Assembly: GCA_033763435.1 (NCBI GenBank) | Contig: JANRKN010000031.1 | Location: 1-13,790, forward strand | Length of the DNA: 13,790 nucleotides | Origin: JANRKN01 sp033763435 | GTDB lineage: Bacteria; Planctomycetota; Phycisphaerae; Phycisphaerales; UBA1924 | Direction of reading: 5' to 3' | In this document: positions 6,027-13,790 of the stretch, in pieces | How positions within the stretch are numbered: the stretch's first letter is position 1 | Layout: every line of letters starts with the position of its first letter | Position numbers and translations under genes: made by a program | Notes under the pieces: model-generated | Databases searched by the model: none | Told to the model about the DNA's origin: nothing | The model's input: only the letters and a program-made list of their open reading frames with translations

Positions 6027-9000
6027 ATGCAGCCCGTACTTCGCAGGGTCATTCTCACGATCGCCGTGCTCGTGTTCATGGCGTTCTCGATCTATCCGCC
6101 CAAGGACAAGCTCCGCCTCGGCAAGGACCTGTCCGGCGGCGTGAGCCTCGTCTACTCCGTGCAGATCGCGCCGGGCGAGAACCCGACGCAGGTCCTCGCC
6201 GAGGTGATCGAGATCCTCAAGAACCGCGTGGACCCCGACGGTCTGCAGGAAATCTCGATGGTCGCTCAGGGCCGCGACCGCATCGAGATCACGATGCCCC
6301 TGCCCGGCCCGGAGGTGAAGGCGCTGCGTGAGAAGGTCGAAGACGACCTCCGCCGCATCGGCCGCGCCTCACTGAGCGAGACGCGCCTTGAGCAGATCAT
6401 GCGTCTGCCGGGCGCCGAACGCGCCGCGGCGATCGAAGCCGCCTCGGGAGGCCTGGCCGAACGCAAGGCGCTGCTGGAGAAGGCCGCGGCCGCGCTCGAC
6501 GCCGCGACCGCCGCTCGCGCACAGCTGTCCCGTCTGCAGGAAGCCAAGGCGCCCGAAGCCGAGATTGATGCCGCGGTCACCAAGGCCGCGGCCGCGGAAA
6601 ACTCGTACGAAGACGCCCGCACCGAAGTCGTCAAGAGCAGCATCAGCCCCGACGACGTCCGCCGCGCGCTCCAGGCCTCGCCCCGCGCTCGCTCCATCAA
6701 GGACGATGACTCGGGCGAGATCGTGCCGCTGCCCAGCGAGCGAGAGATCGCGCTCGACGCCCTGCGCACGCAGCACGCGGCGTCCAAGGGCCTGATCGAC
6801 CAGATCGTCACGGACTGGAACGCCTACGAGGGCCGTCGCGCGACGATGGACGACCCGCAGGACCTCGTCCGCCTCCTCCGCGGCGCCGGCGTCCTCGCGT
6901 TCCGCATCACCGCCAAGCCCGGCGAGCACCCCGACGAGGCCCGTCTCCGCGCCGAACTCCGCGAGCGCGGCCCGCGCAACGTCCGCTCCTCCGACGCCCA
7001 CTGGTACCGCATCAACAAGATCGACGCCTGGCACAACAACAGCCTGCGCAACCTCCGCAGCATCGAGGCCGACCCCGCCTCGCACTTCGCTGGCATGGGC
7101 TACGTCGTCGAACGCCACCAGGGCAACTACTACATGCTCGCGTGGGACACGCCCCAGCAGACCCTCACGCCCGCCAAGGGAACGTGGCGCGTCGCGGGCG
7201 CGTTCGAAGGTCAGGATGAGGTCGGTCGCCCATCGATCAATTTCAGCATGGACACCCGGGGCGGGCAGTTGCTGGGCGAGCTGACGCGCGAGCACGTCAA
7301 GCGCCAGATGGCCGTCCTGCTCGACGACGAGGTCTACACCGCCCCGACGCTCCAGAGCGCCATCTCCACCTCAGGCCAGATCACGGGTGACTTCTCGCCC
7401 GAAGAGCGCCGCTACATCATCCGCACGCTCCGCGCGGGCGCCCTGGGCGCCAAGCTCAGCCCTGAGCCCATCAGCGTGTCGTCGCTCGCGCCCGACCTGG
7501 GCTCGGACAACCTCCAGATGGGCTTCAAGGCCGCGGTCTACTCGCTGATCGCCGTCGCGCTCTTCATGACGGTCTACTACTTCTGGTGCGGCATCATCGC
7601 CGTCGTTGCGCTGCTCGTGAACGCCGTCATCATCCTCGGATGCATGGCGCTGAACAACGCCGCCTTCACCATGCCCGGCATCGCCGGCATCATCCTCACG
7701 TTCGGCATGGCGGTCGACTCCAACGTGCTCGTCTACGAACGCATGCGCGAGGAACTCTCCAAGGGCAACGACCTCCGAACCGCCGTACGCCTGGGCTTCA
7801 GCAAGGCCCTCTCCTCCATCGTCGACGGCAACGTCACCAACCTCATCGTCGTCCTCGTTCTGGGCTTCGTCGGCACGCCCGAGATCCGCGGCTTTGCCAT
7901 CACCATGGGCATCGGCGTCGTCTCCACCCTCTTCTGCGCCATCGTCGTCACCCGACTGGTCTTCGACATCCTCGTCGGCAAGTTCGGCTGGCGGCACACC
8001 CACATGCTGCCCACCGCCATCCCGGGCCTCCAGCGGCTGCTCACCCCCAAGTTCGACTGGATGAAGTGGCGCTACGTCTTCTTCGGCATCTCCACCGCCT
8101 ACGTCGCTCTGGGCATGTTCGCCGTCTTCAACCGCGGCGAGCTCATGCTCGACAACGAGTTCCGCGGCGGAACCAAGGTCACCATGACCTTCCTCCAGAA
8201 GCCCGGCGCTTCCGAGCGCGAAACCCTCACCCGCGCCCAGGTCCAAGACCGCCTGGTCCAGATCGCCGAGGCCAACCCCACCAACGACCAGATCCAGCAG
8301 CTCCGCAGCGCGGAAGTCATCCCCATCAACCCGCGCGGCGACGGCATCACCAGCGACCAGTTCGAAATCCGCACCGTCGCCACCGACGCGCGCGCCATCG
8401 TCGATTCGGTCGTCGCCAAGTTCTCAGACAAGCTCGAAGCCCGCCCGCCGATCGCCTTCGTCCGCTCTGACCGCGAGCGCCTCTTCGACGCTCCCGCGTT
8501 CCGCGTGGTTCAGGCGCGCCTGGGTGACAACATCGACCGCCCGAACATTCGCAACGACGTGCGTCCGTACCTCGGCGGCCTGGCGATTGTCCTCGAGAAC
8601 CTCTCGCCGCCCCCGACGCTCGAATCCCTGACCGACCGTCTCGAGCGCCTGCGCCAGCAGGCTGACTACTCCGACACGCTCACCCGCCCGCGCGAGGTGA
8701 TCGTGATCGAGGGCGACGACAGCGCGGTGAAGACCGCGGTCGTGATCGTCCGCGACGAGGCGCTTTCGAGCCTCGACAACCTCGAGCGTTGGGAGCAGAC
8801 GGTCGCGCAGCGCGAATGGAACCTCACGCGCGCCGCTCTCACCGAAACCAGCACGCCTGCGAGCGTCCAGCAGTTCAGCCCGGCCATCGCCGCAACCTTC
8901 CGCGCACAGGCCGTCACCGCCACGCTCATCTCCTTCCTGCTCATCGGCATCTACATCTGGGTGCGGTTCAAGGGCGCCCGCTACTCGATCGCGGCCGTGA

Positions 9001-9458
9001 TCGCGCTCGTTCACGACGTGCTCACCGTCGTCGGCCTCATCGCCCTCTGCGAGATCCTTTACGACAACGCCTCTACCGAGCCGCTCGCACGGTCGCTGGG
9101 TCTGCTGCCCTTCAAGATCGACCTCAACATGATCGCGGCGCTGCTCACCATCGCCGGCTACTCGCTCAACGACACCATCGTCGTCATGGACCGCATCCGC
9201 GAGAACCGCGGAAAGTCGCTCCATGCCAGCCGCACGATGATCAACACCGCCGTCAACGAAACCTTCAGTCGTACCGTGATCACCGGCGGCAGCACGCTCC
9301 TCTCCTGCCTCATCCTCTACACCGTCGGCGGCGAAGGCGTCCGCGCCTTTGCCTTCGCGCTGCTCACGGGCCTCATCGTCGGCACCTACTCCTCCGTCGC
9401 GGTCGCCGCGCCGATCGTCTGGTCGAAGAAGGAAGAGAACACGCCCGTGCCCGATTGA
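6027..9458 (+). CDS. secDF: SecDF fusion, protein translocase accessory subunit
   Basis: This single 1143-residue chain holds SecD (about 1-655) fused to SecF (about 680-1143), the proton-driven RND-type pair that helps pull preproteins out of SecYEG. About 12 membrane helices are expected: one at 5-22, five at 497-648, one at 682-701 and five at 962-1130. SecD landmarks are KDLSGGVSLVY (33-43), ITGDFSPEE (452-460) and GMAVDSNVLVYERMREEL (560-577), with proton-relay Asp564. SecF landmarks are DNEFRGGTKV (709-718), AGYSLNDTIVVMDRIREN (1043-1060) with Asp1049, and SRTVITGG with Arg1082; these match the functional Asp/Asp/Arg set of SecDF proteins. Residues 117-287 are an Ala/Glu-rich helical insertion within the first periplasmic domain, and the SecF periplasmic domain is also large. 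ATG 6027 is preceded by GAGGA at good spacing; the longer reading from 5955 translates the G-rich leader. Confidence 0.95.
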   Translation: MQPVLRRVILTIAVLVFMAFSIYPPKDKLRLGKDLSGGVSLVYSVQIAPGENPTQVLAEVIEILKNRVDPDGLQEISMVAQGRDRIEITMPLPGPEVKALREKVEDDLRRIGRASLSETRLEQIMRLPGAERAAAIEAASGGLAERKALLEKAAAALDAATAARAQLSRLQEAKAPEAEIDAAVTKAAAAENSYEDARTEVVKSSISPDDVRRALQASPRARSIKDDDSGEIVPLPSEREIALDALRTQHAASKGLIDQIVTDWNAYEGRRATMDDPQDLVRLLRGAGVLAFRITAKPGEHPDEARLRAELRERGPRNVRSSDAHWYRINKIDAWHNNSLRNLRSIEADPASHFAGMGYVVERHQGNYYMLAWDTPQQTLTPAKGTWRVAGAFEGQDEVGRPSINFSMDTRGGQLLGELTREHVKRQMAVLLDDEVYTAPTLQSAISTSGQITGDFSPEERRYIIRTLRAGALGAKLSPEPISVSSLAPDLGSDNLQMGFKAAVYSLIAVALFMTVYYFWCGIIAVVALLVNAVIILGCMALNNAAFTMPGIAGIILTFGMAVDSNVLVYERMREELSKGNDLRTAVRLGFSKALSSIVDGNVTNLIVVLVLGFVGTPEIRGFAITMGIGVVSTLFCAIVVTRLVFDILVGKFGWRHTHMLPTAIPGLQRLLTPKFDWMKWRYVFFGISTAYVALGMFAVFNRGELMLDNEFRGGTKVTMTFLQKPGASERETLTRAQVQDRLVQIAEANPTNDQIQQLRSAEVIPINPRGDGITSDQFEIRTVATDARAIVDSVVAKFSDKLEARPPIAFVRSDRERLFDAPAFRVVQARLGDNIDRPNIRNDVRPYLGGLAIVLENLSPPPTLESLTDRLERLRQQADYSDTLTRPREVIVIEGDDSAVKTAVVIVRDEALSSLDNLERWEQTVAQREWNLTRAALTETSTPASVQQFSPAIAATFRAQAVTATLISFLLIGIYIWVRFKGARYSIAAVIALVHDVLTVVGLIALCEILYDNASTEPLARSLGLLPFKIDLNMIAALLTIAGYSLNDTIVVMDRIRENRGKSLHASRTMINTAVNETFSRTVITGGSTLLSCLILYTVGGEGVRAFAFALLTGLIVGTYSSVAVAAPIVWSKKEENTPVPD

Positions 9459-9480
9459 TCGCGGGCAAGGACCCACACGC

Positions 9481-10263
9481 ATGGCTTCGCGGGCAGGACG
9501 AGCCTCGGAAGAGTCGGTGACACGCCTCGCCGGAGGCCTGCTGCTGCTCGTCGCGATCTGGGTTGCCGTGTACTGGTGGTGGGAGCCGCGCCCTCGAATC
9601 TCGGTCGCCGCAGCCGACGAGAGCAGCGAGGTCGATCCGTCCCCTTCGGACGAGTCGTCACCCGACCCCGAGCCCGCGCCGCGCGAGCTTCCGCAGCAGC
9701 CTCCTGAGCGCCCTCAGCCAGCGCCGCGGACCAGCCCTGACCCTCCGCGCGAACCGGCCCGCGCGTCGGCGCCCGAGGCCGCGATCATCCCGCCCGAGTT
9801 CCACGCCTACACCGTGCAGAAGGGCGACACCTTCGCGAGCATCGCCCAGAAGTTCTACGGCTCCTCGCGCCTCTCCACCGTGATCGCTCGCGCCAATCCG
9901 TTCGTCACGCCCGACCGCCTCCGCCCGGGCCGCACCCTTCGCGTCCCCAAAGACCCGCGCAATATCGAGGGCAAGCCGGCTCCCGCGCGCCCGGCCGAGC
10001 CCGTGCCGCAGCCCAAAACCGCCGCGCCCGACCGCGCACCGACCACTCCGCCCCCCGGCAGCATCCGCTACGACGAGGCCCGTACCTACACCGTCGTCTC
10101 GGGCGACAGCCTCGCGCGGATCTCACAACGGATGTACGGCACCCAGGCCAACATCGACCTCATCTTCAACGCCAACCGCGACAAACTCTCCAGCCGCTCC
10201 GACCTCAAGGTCGGCCAGGTCCTCGTCATCCCGCCGGGCACCGGCCCCGCGCCCGACCGCTGA
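9481..10263 (+). CDS. Membrane-anchored protein with two LysM domains
   Basis: The 260-residue product has one membrane helix near the N-terminus (about 16-34, ending in YWWW). A Pro/Glu/Ser-rich linker (45-105) follows, then LysM 1 (about 109-156, YTVQKGDTFASIAQKFYG), a second Pro-rich linker, and LysM 2 (about 202-251, YTVVSGDSLARISQRMYG). LysM domains bind N-acetylglucosamine polymers, chiefly peptidoglycan, so the likely role is to tether the inner membrane to the cell wall or to position partners there. No enzymatic domain is present. ATG 9481 has AAGGA 9 nt upstream, and the gene begins 22 bp after the secDF stop, suggesting cotranscription. Reading further upstream would run into the secDF coding end in another frame. 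No gene name is assignable. Confidence 0.88.
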   Translation: MASRAGRASEESVTRLAGGLLLLVAIWVAVYWWWEPRPRISVAAADESSEVDPSPSDESSPDPEPAPRELPQQPPERPQPAPRTSPDPPREPARASAPEAAIIPPEFHAYTVQKGDTFASIAQKFYGSSRLSTVIARANPFVTPDRLRPGRTLRVPKDPRNIEGKPAPARPAEPVPQPKTAAPDRAPTTPPPGSIRYDEARTYTVVSGDSLARISQRMYGTQANIDLIFNANRDKLSSRSDLKVGQVLVIPPGTGPAPDR

Positions 10264-10284
10264 CCTTTCCCCCGCGCACCCGCC

Positions 10285-11355
10285 ATGCCCAAGAAGCCCT
10301 CATCCAAACCCGCCGCCAAAGCCGCAGGCAAGCCCTCGCCCCGCAAGGCGACGAAGCCGCCCACATTCATCGTCACCGGCGCCGCGGGGTTCATCGGCTC
10401 CAACCTCGCCGCCGAACTCGCCCGCCGGTATCCGGGCGCCTCGCTCCACGTCGTCGACGACCATCGCTCGGGCTCGTTCGCGAACCTTGTCGAGGCCTTC
10501 GAGCGCCGGTCGCTCGCGCCCTTCGAGGGCGCGTACATCGCCCGCTCGATCGCCGACCTCGATTGGCACGGCATGGTCGAGGACCTCCGCCCCGCCGCGG
10601 TCTTTCACCTCGCCGCCATCACCGACACCACCGTGATGGACGAGAACGAAATGATCCGCGTCAACTGCGAGCACGCGATGCCGATCTTCGGCGCCTGCGC
10701 CGAGCTTCGCGTCCCGCTCGTGTACGCCTCCAGCGCCGCGACCTACGGCTCGCCCCCGCAGGGCAACACGCGCGAGCCCTTTCCCGAAAGCGCCTCGGGC
10801 GTCCCCAACAACGTCTACGGCTTCAGCAAATGGCTGCTCGAAGGCGTGCACCGCTCCATGGCCTCCGCCCGCGGCCTGCGCGCCGTCGGTCTGCGGTACT
10901 TCAACGTCTTCGGCCCCGGCGAATCCCGCAAGGGCAAGATGGCCTCGATGGCCTATCAGCTCGCCCAGCAGATGCTCGCCGGCAAGAACCCGCGCCTCTT
11001 TGCCGACGGCTCCCAGTCGCGCGATCAGGTCAGCGTCCACGACGTCGTCGACTGCACCATCGCCGCCGCAGGGCTCGACCGCGACATCACCCCCGGCGTT
11101 TACAACCTCGGCTCGGGCGTCGCGACGCCCTTCTCGCTCGTCGCCAGCGCCGTGCGCGAGGGGCTGGGCTTCTCCGAGGCCGACCGCCCGATCGAATACT
11201 TCGACATGCCCCCGGCCATCCGCGCCTTCTACCAGGACTTCACGCAGGCCGACATGGCCGCCGCTCGCTCGGGCCTGCGCTGGGCGCCCTCGCACTCGCC
11301 CGCCGACGCGCTGCGGGACTATGGCCGTTGGCTCGCCATCCGCTCGGCACGCTGA
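10285..11355 (+). CDS. hldD: ADP-L-glycero-D-manno-heptose-6-epimerase-like SDR enzyme
   Basis: HldD (RfaD) epimerises ADP-D-glycero-manno-heptose to the L-form used in the LPS inner core. The 356-residue protein has an NAD(P)-binding TGAAGFIGS (31-39), VPLVYASSAATYG (143-155), the catalytic YGFSK motif with Tyr178 and Lys182, RYFNVFGPGESRKGKMASMA (204-223) with Lys216 at the position of the second HldD base, and the family-typical FYQDFTQADMAAA (315-327). These last two stretches separate HldD from general GalE-type epimerases. A 26-residue Lys/Pro/Ala-rich leader precedes the Rossmann fold and is not typical of HldD. ATG 10285 lies 21 bp after the LysM stop; no Shine-Dalgarno site is visible. 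The next gene is another sugar-nucleotide SDR enzyme, which suggests envelope polysaccharide work. Exact substrate is inferred from similarity. Confidence 0.87.
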   Translation: MPKKPSSKPAAKAAGKPSPRKATKPPTFIVTGAAGFIGSNLAAELARRYPGASLHVVDDHRSGSFANLVEAFERRSLAPFEGAYIARSIADLDWHGMVEDLRPAAVFHLAAITDTTVMDENEMIRVNCEHAMPIFGACAELRVPLVYASSAATYGSPPQGNTREPFPESASGVPNNVYGFSKWLLEGVHRSMASARGLRAVGLRYFNVFGPGESRKGKMASMAYQLAQQMLAGKNPRLFADGSQSRDQVSVHDVVDCTIAAAGLDRDITPGVYNLGSGVATPFSLVASAVREGLGFSEADRPIEYFDMPPAIRAFYQDFTQADMAAARSGLRWAPSHSPADALRDYGRWLAIRSAR

Positions 11356-11439
11356 GCCGAGCTACCATCGACTCCCAAAGCGCGGGACCTCACCCGCATC
11401 TCATCACTCGCATCGGTGGGCCGGTTGCTGGAGAAGGGC

Positions 11440-12411
<972 letters not shown>

Positions 12412-12441
12412 GCCCGCCCGTTTCCTCCCGGAGGCCCGCGC

Positions 12442-13002
12442 ATGCCGTGGGGCCAAGTCCGACTCTTCGTCGCGCTCTACCCGCCGATCGACCTCGCCCG
12501 GCGATGGCTTTCGCTCGCGCACACTCGCCTCGCGCCCGATCGCCGCGTGAAGTTCCGCCAGCCCCCGCCCGAGCAGATCCATCTCACCGCGATGTTCATC
12601 GGCCCCGTCGAGATGCGCGAGCGCGACGACATCGCTGAGAGCGTCGAACGCTCCGCCTCCGGCCTTAAAGCCTTCGCCCTCACCGCACGGTCGCTGACCA
12701 CGCTGCCGAAAGCGCCCACCCCGCCGCGCACGCTGTGCGTCGCGACCGACGCGCCGCCGACACTGCTCGAGCTCCGCCGTCGGCTCGTCCACCGCCTCGC
12801 CCGCAATCCCAAGCAGCGCCGCGAGGAATTCCTGCCTCACCTGACCGTCGCCCGATTCGAACATGAGAAGGGCATCCAGATCGAGGAGCCTCTCCCCGCC
12901 CCAGAGTCTTTCCCGGTGGGCCAGATCGTCCTGATCGAGAGCCTGCTCACCCCCGACGGTCCCGAGCACACCCCGGCCCTGACCGTAACTCTCGGTTCCT
13001 AA
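12442..13002 (+). CDS. thpR: RNA 2',3'-cyclic phosphodiesterase (2H phosphoesterase, LigT/ThpR family)
   Basis: The 186-residue protein belongs to the 2H superfamily: it has the two HxTx motifs HLTAMFIG (His47, Thr49) and HLTVARFE (His133, Thr135) at the usual spacing, an RLFVALYPP opening strand typical of ThpR, and a length close to the family's 175-190. Members hydrolyse 2',3'-cyclic phosphates to 2'-phosphates and can ligate tRNA halves in vitro; the physiological substrate is uncertain. ATG 12442 is preceded by GGAGG at 12430-12434 with a 7-nt spacer, the best ribosome site in the window. It starts 30 bp after the uxs stop, so it is probably cotranscribed, though its function has no evident link to sugar nucleotides. 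Confidence 0.9.
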   Translation: MPWGQVRLFVALYPPIDLARRWLSLAHTRLAPDRRVKFRQPPPEQIHLTAMFIGPVEMRERDDIAESVERSASGLKAFALTARSLTTLPKAPTPPRTLCVATDAPPTLLELRRRLVHRLARNPKQRREEFLPHLTVARFEHEKGIQIEEPLPAPESFPVGQIVLIESLLTPDGPEHTPALTVTLGS

Positions 13003-13075
13003 AGCTTTTCGGACGTTCTCCCCTCGATTTTGGCCGGACTTGTCCACACACGCTTGCGTCGGCGTCCGATTTCAG

Positions 13076-13104
13076 TTAGTGTCCACTTAGTTAGCGAACA
13101 CTAA
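13076..13104. promoter_or_regulatory. Inverted repeat TTAGTGT-N15-ACACTAA, putative operator/promoter
   Basis: A perfect 7-bp inverted repeat (13076-13082 and 13098-13104) encloses 15 bp that include two further TTAG copies (13087-13090, 13091-13094). It is the most AT-rich patch of this region and sits 53 bp upstream of the DUF2339-like start codon. A weak -35/-10 pair (TTGCGT 13054-13059, 17-nt spacer, TAGTGT 13077-13082) would make the left arm overlap the -10. Binding by a dimeric repressor is inference. Confidence 0.4.
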
Positions 13105-13157
13105 TCACTCGCCCGCGAGTCCTCGCCTTGGCCGACCGTTCCCGACAGGAGTCTCCC

Positions 13158-13721
13158 ATGACCCTCGGCACGCCGAACCACCCCGAAACGCCCGATCCGC
13201 TCGCCGGCCGGCTCGACGCGATCGAGCGTCGCCTTGCCGCCCTCGAAGCCCGCGCGGGCGTCGCGCCGGTTCCGCCTCCCCCCGCGCCGATCGCGGCACC
13301 CGCATCCGTAGCACCCGCTCTCACGCCGCCCACGACCCCGCCGACGCTGCCCCCGCCTGTGCGGACGGTTGTCTCGCCGATCCCCTCGCGCACGCCGCCC
13401 CGGCCAAGGCCCGCGGCGCGCCCATCCGCGCCGGGCTCGACCGTCGAAGCGGCGGTGGGGGGGCGCTGGTACGCGATCGCCGGCGCCGTCATCGTCATGC
13501 TCGGCGTCGGGCTGGGCCTCAAGTTCGCGTACGACCAGGGCTGGATGAAGCACGTCACGCCCGCCATGCGCTGCCTCGGCGGCCTCGTCTTCGGCTCGGG
13601 CCTCCTCGCAGCCGGATTCCTCTTCCGCAAGCGCATCGGCGACTGGGCCGCCGCCGGACTGCTCGCCTCCGGAATCGGCTCGCTCTACGCCACCGCCTGG
13701 GCCTCCTACGGCCTCTACTAG
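13158..13721 (+). CDS. DUF2339-like multi-pass membrane protein, N-terminal part, interrupted by in-frame TAG
   Basis: 187 residues can be read: a short coiled coil (about 15-33, RLDAIERRLAALEARAG), a long Pro/Ala-rich linker (34-99), then GGRWYAIAGAVIVMLGVGLG and two more membrane helices (about 104-122, 136-156, 163-185). This order is that of DUF2339 proteins, large membrane proteins of unknown function. ATG 13158 is preceded by AGGAG with a 6-nt spacer, which decides against a TTG at 13128. The frame stops at TAG 13719-13721 after WASYGLY, inside what should be a membrane-helix array, yet the same frame stays open and hydrophobic to the window end. The gene is therefore either a nonsense mutant or pseudogene, a sequencing error, or read through. 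The family call rests on overall pattern. Confidence 0.7.
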   Translation: MTLGTPNHPETPDPLAGRLDAIERRLAALEARAGVAPVPPPPAPIAAPASVAPALTPPTTPPTLPPPVRTVVSPIPSRTPPRPRPAARPSAPGSTVEAAVGGRWYAIAGAVIVMLGVGLGLKFAYDQGWMKHVTPAMRCLGGLVFGSGLLAAGFLFRKRIGDWAAAGLLASGIGSLYATAWASYGLY

Positions 13722-13790
13722 CTCGTCAACAACTCCGCCGCGTTCGCCCTCCTCCTCGCGATCGTCGCGCTGGGCATCCTCACCTCCGCC
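13722..13790 (+). pseudogene. In-frame continuation of the DUF2339-like gene past the TAG (cut by window end)
   Basis: Directly after the TAG the same frame gives 23 codons reading LVNNSAAFALLLAIVALGIL and three more residues, a good further membrane helix of the kind expected next in a DUF2339 protein. It has no start codon with a ribosome site of its own in the visible part. It is best read as the downstream part of one interrupted gene; how far it goes lies outside the window. Confidence 0.6.

Noticed and set aside
8424..9482. 352-codon minus-strand open frame opposite the SecF half
   Set aside because: No recognisable motifs; shadow of secDF codon use.
10300..11295. 331-codon minus-strand open frame opposite hldD
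   Set aside because: Antisense shadow with Gly/Ala/Asp/Val-rich composition and no motifs.
11382..11397. Small GCGGG/CCCGC stem-loop between hldD and uxs
   Set aside because: Only five pairs, no T run; common by chance in this base composition.
13128..13157. TTG start at 13128 for the DUF2339-like gene
   Set aside because: ATG 13158 has AGGAG with a 6-nt spacer, while the TTG has no ribosome site.

Overview
The window is GC-rich, densely coded bacterial chromosome. The gene content suggests a diderm of the Planctomycetota, most plausibly a Phycisphaerae-like lineage. The pointers are a single-chain SecD-SecF fusion with enlarged periplasmic parts, a rhomboid protease with a C-terminal helical tail, a DUF2339-type membrane protein, weak Shine-Dalgarno sites before many genes, and Mla plus heptose/LPS genes that imply an outer membrane. 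The taxonomic placement is inference; no marker gene here proves it.

Layout. (1) 1-246: the 3' end of enolase (+), closed by a perfect 12-bp-stem intrinsic terminator that may serve both strands. (2) 356-2319, minus strand: a two-gene lipid-transport unit, an MlaF-type ATPase followed by an MlaD-type MCE protein, with no MlaE permease beside it. (3) 2390 to the right end, plus strand: a long co-directional run of NUDIX hydrolase (ADP-ribose pyrophosphatase type), rhomboid protease, tgt, yajC, secDF fusion, LysM membrane protein, hldD-type heptose epimerase, UDP-glucuronate decarboxylase, thpR (2H phosphoesterase), and the 5' part of a DUF2339-like multi-pass membrane protein. tgt-yajC-secD-secF is the classical bacterial order. 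A 70-bp divergent gap (2320-2389) separates regions 2 and 3.

Themes. The genes mostly concern envelope building and export: SecDF/YajC drive late steps of Sec secretion, MlaFD moves lipid between membranes, HldD and Uxs make sugar precursors for LPS or exopolysaccharide, and the LysM protein is predicted to be anchored in the inner membrane and to bind peptidoglycan. Tgt (tRNA queuosine), ThpR and the NUDIX enzyme are housekeeping nucleotide/RNA enzymes.

I see no mobile element, CRISPR array, phage, toxin-antitoxin or defence module, and no gap above 300 bp without a gene. No clearly new multi-gene system is visible. The points most worth a second look are a strong G-quadruplex-forming tract in the presumed secDF 5' leader preceded by an imperfect hairpin, an in-frame TAG inside the DUF2339-like gene at the right end, the helical insertion in SecD, two insertions in Tgt, and the MlaFD pair without MlaE.
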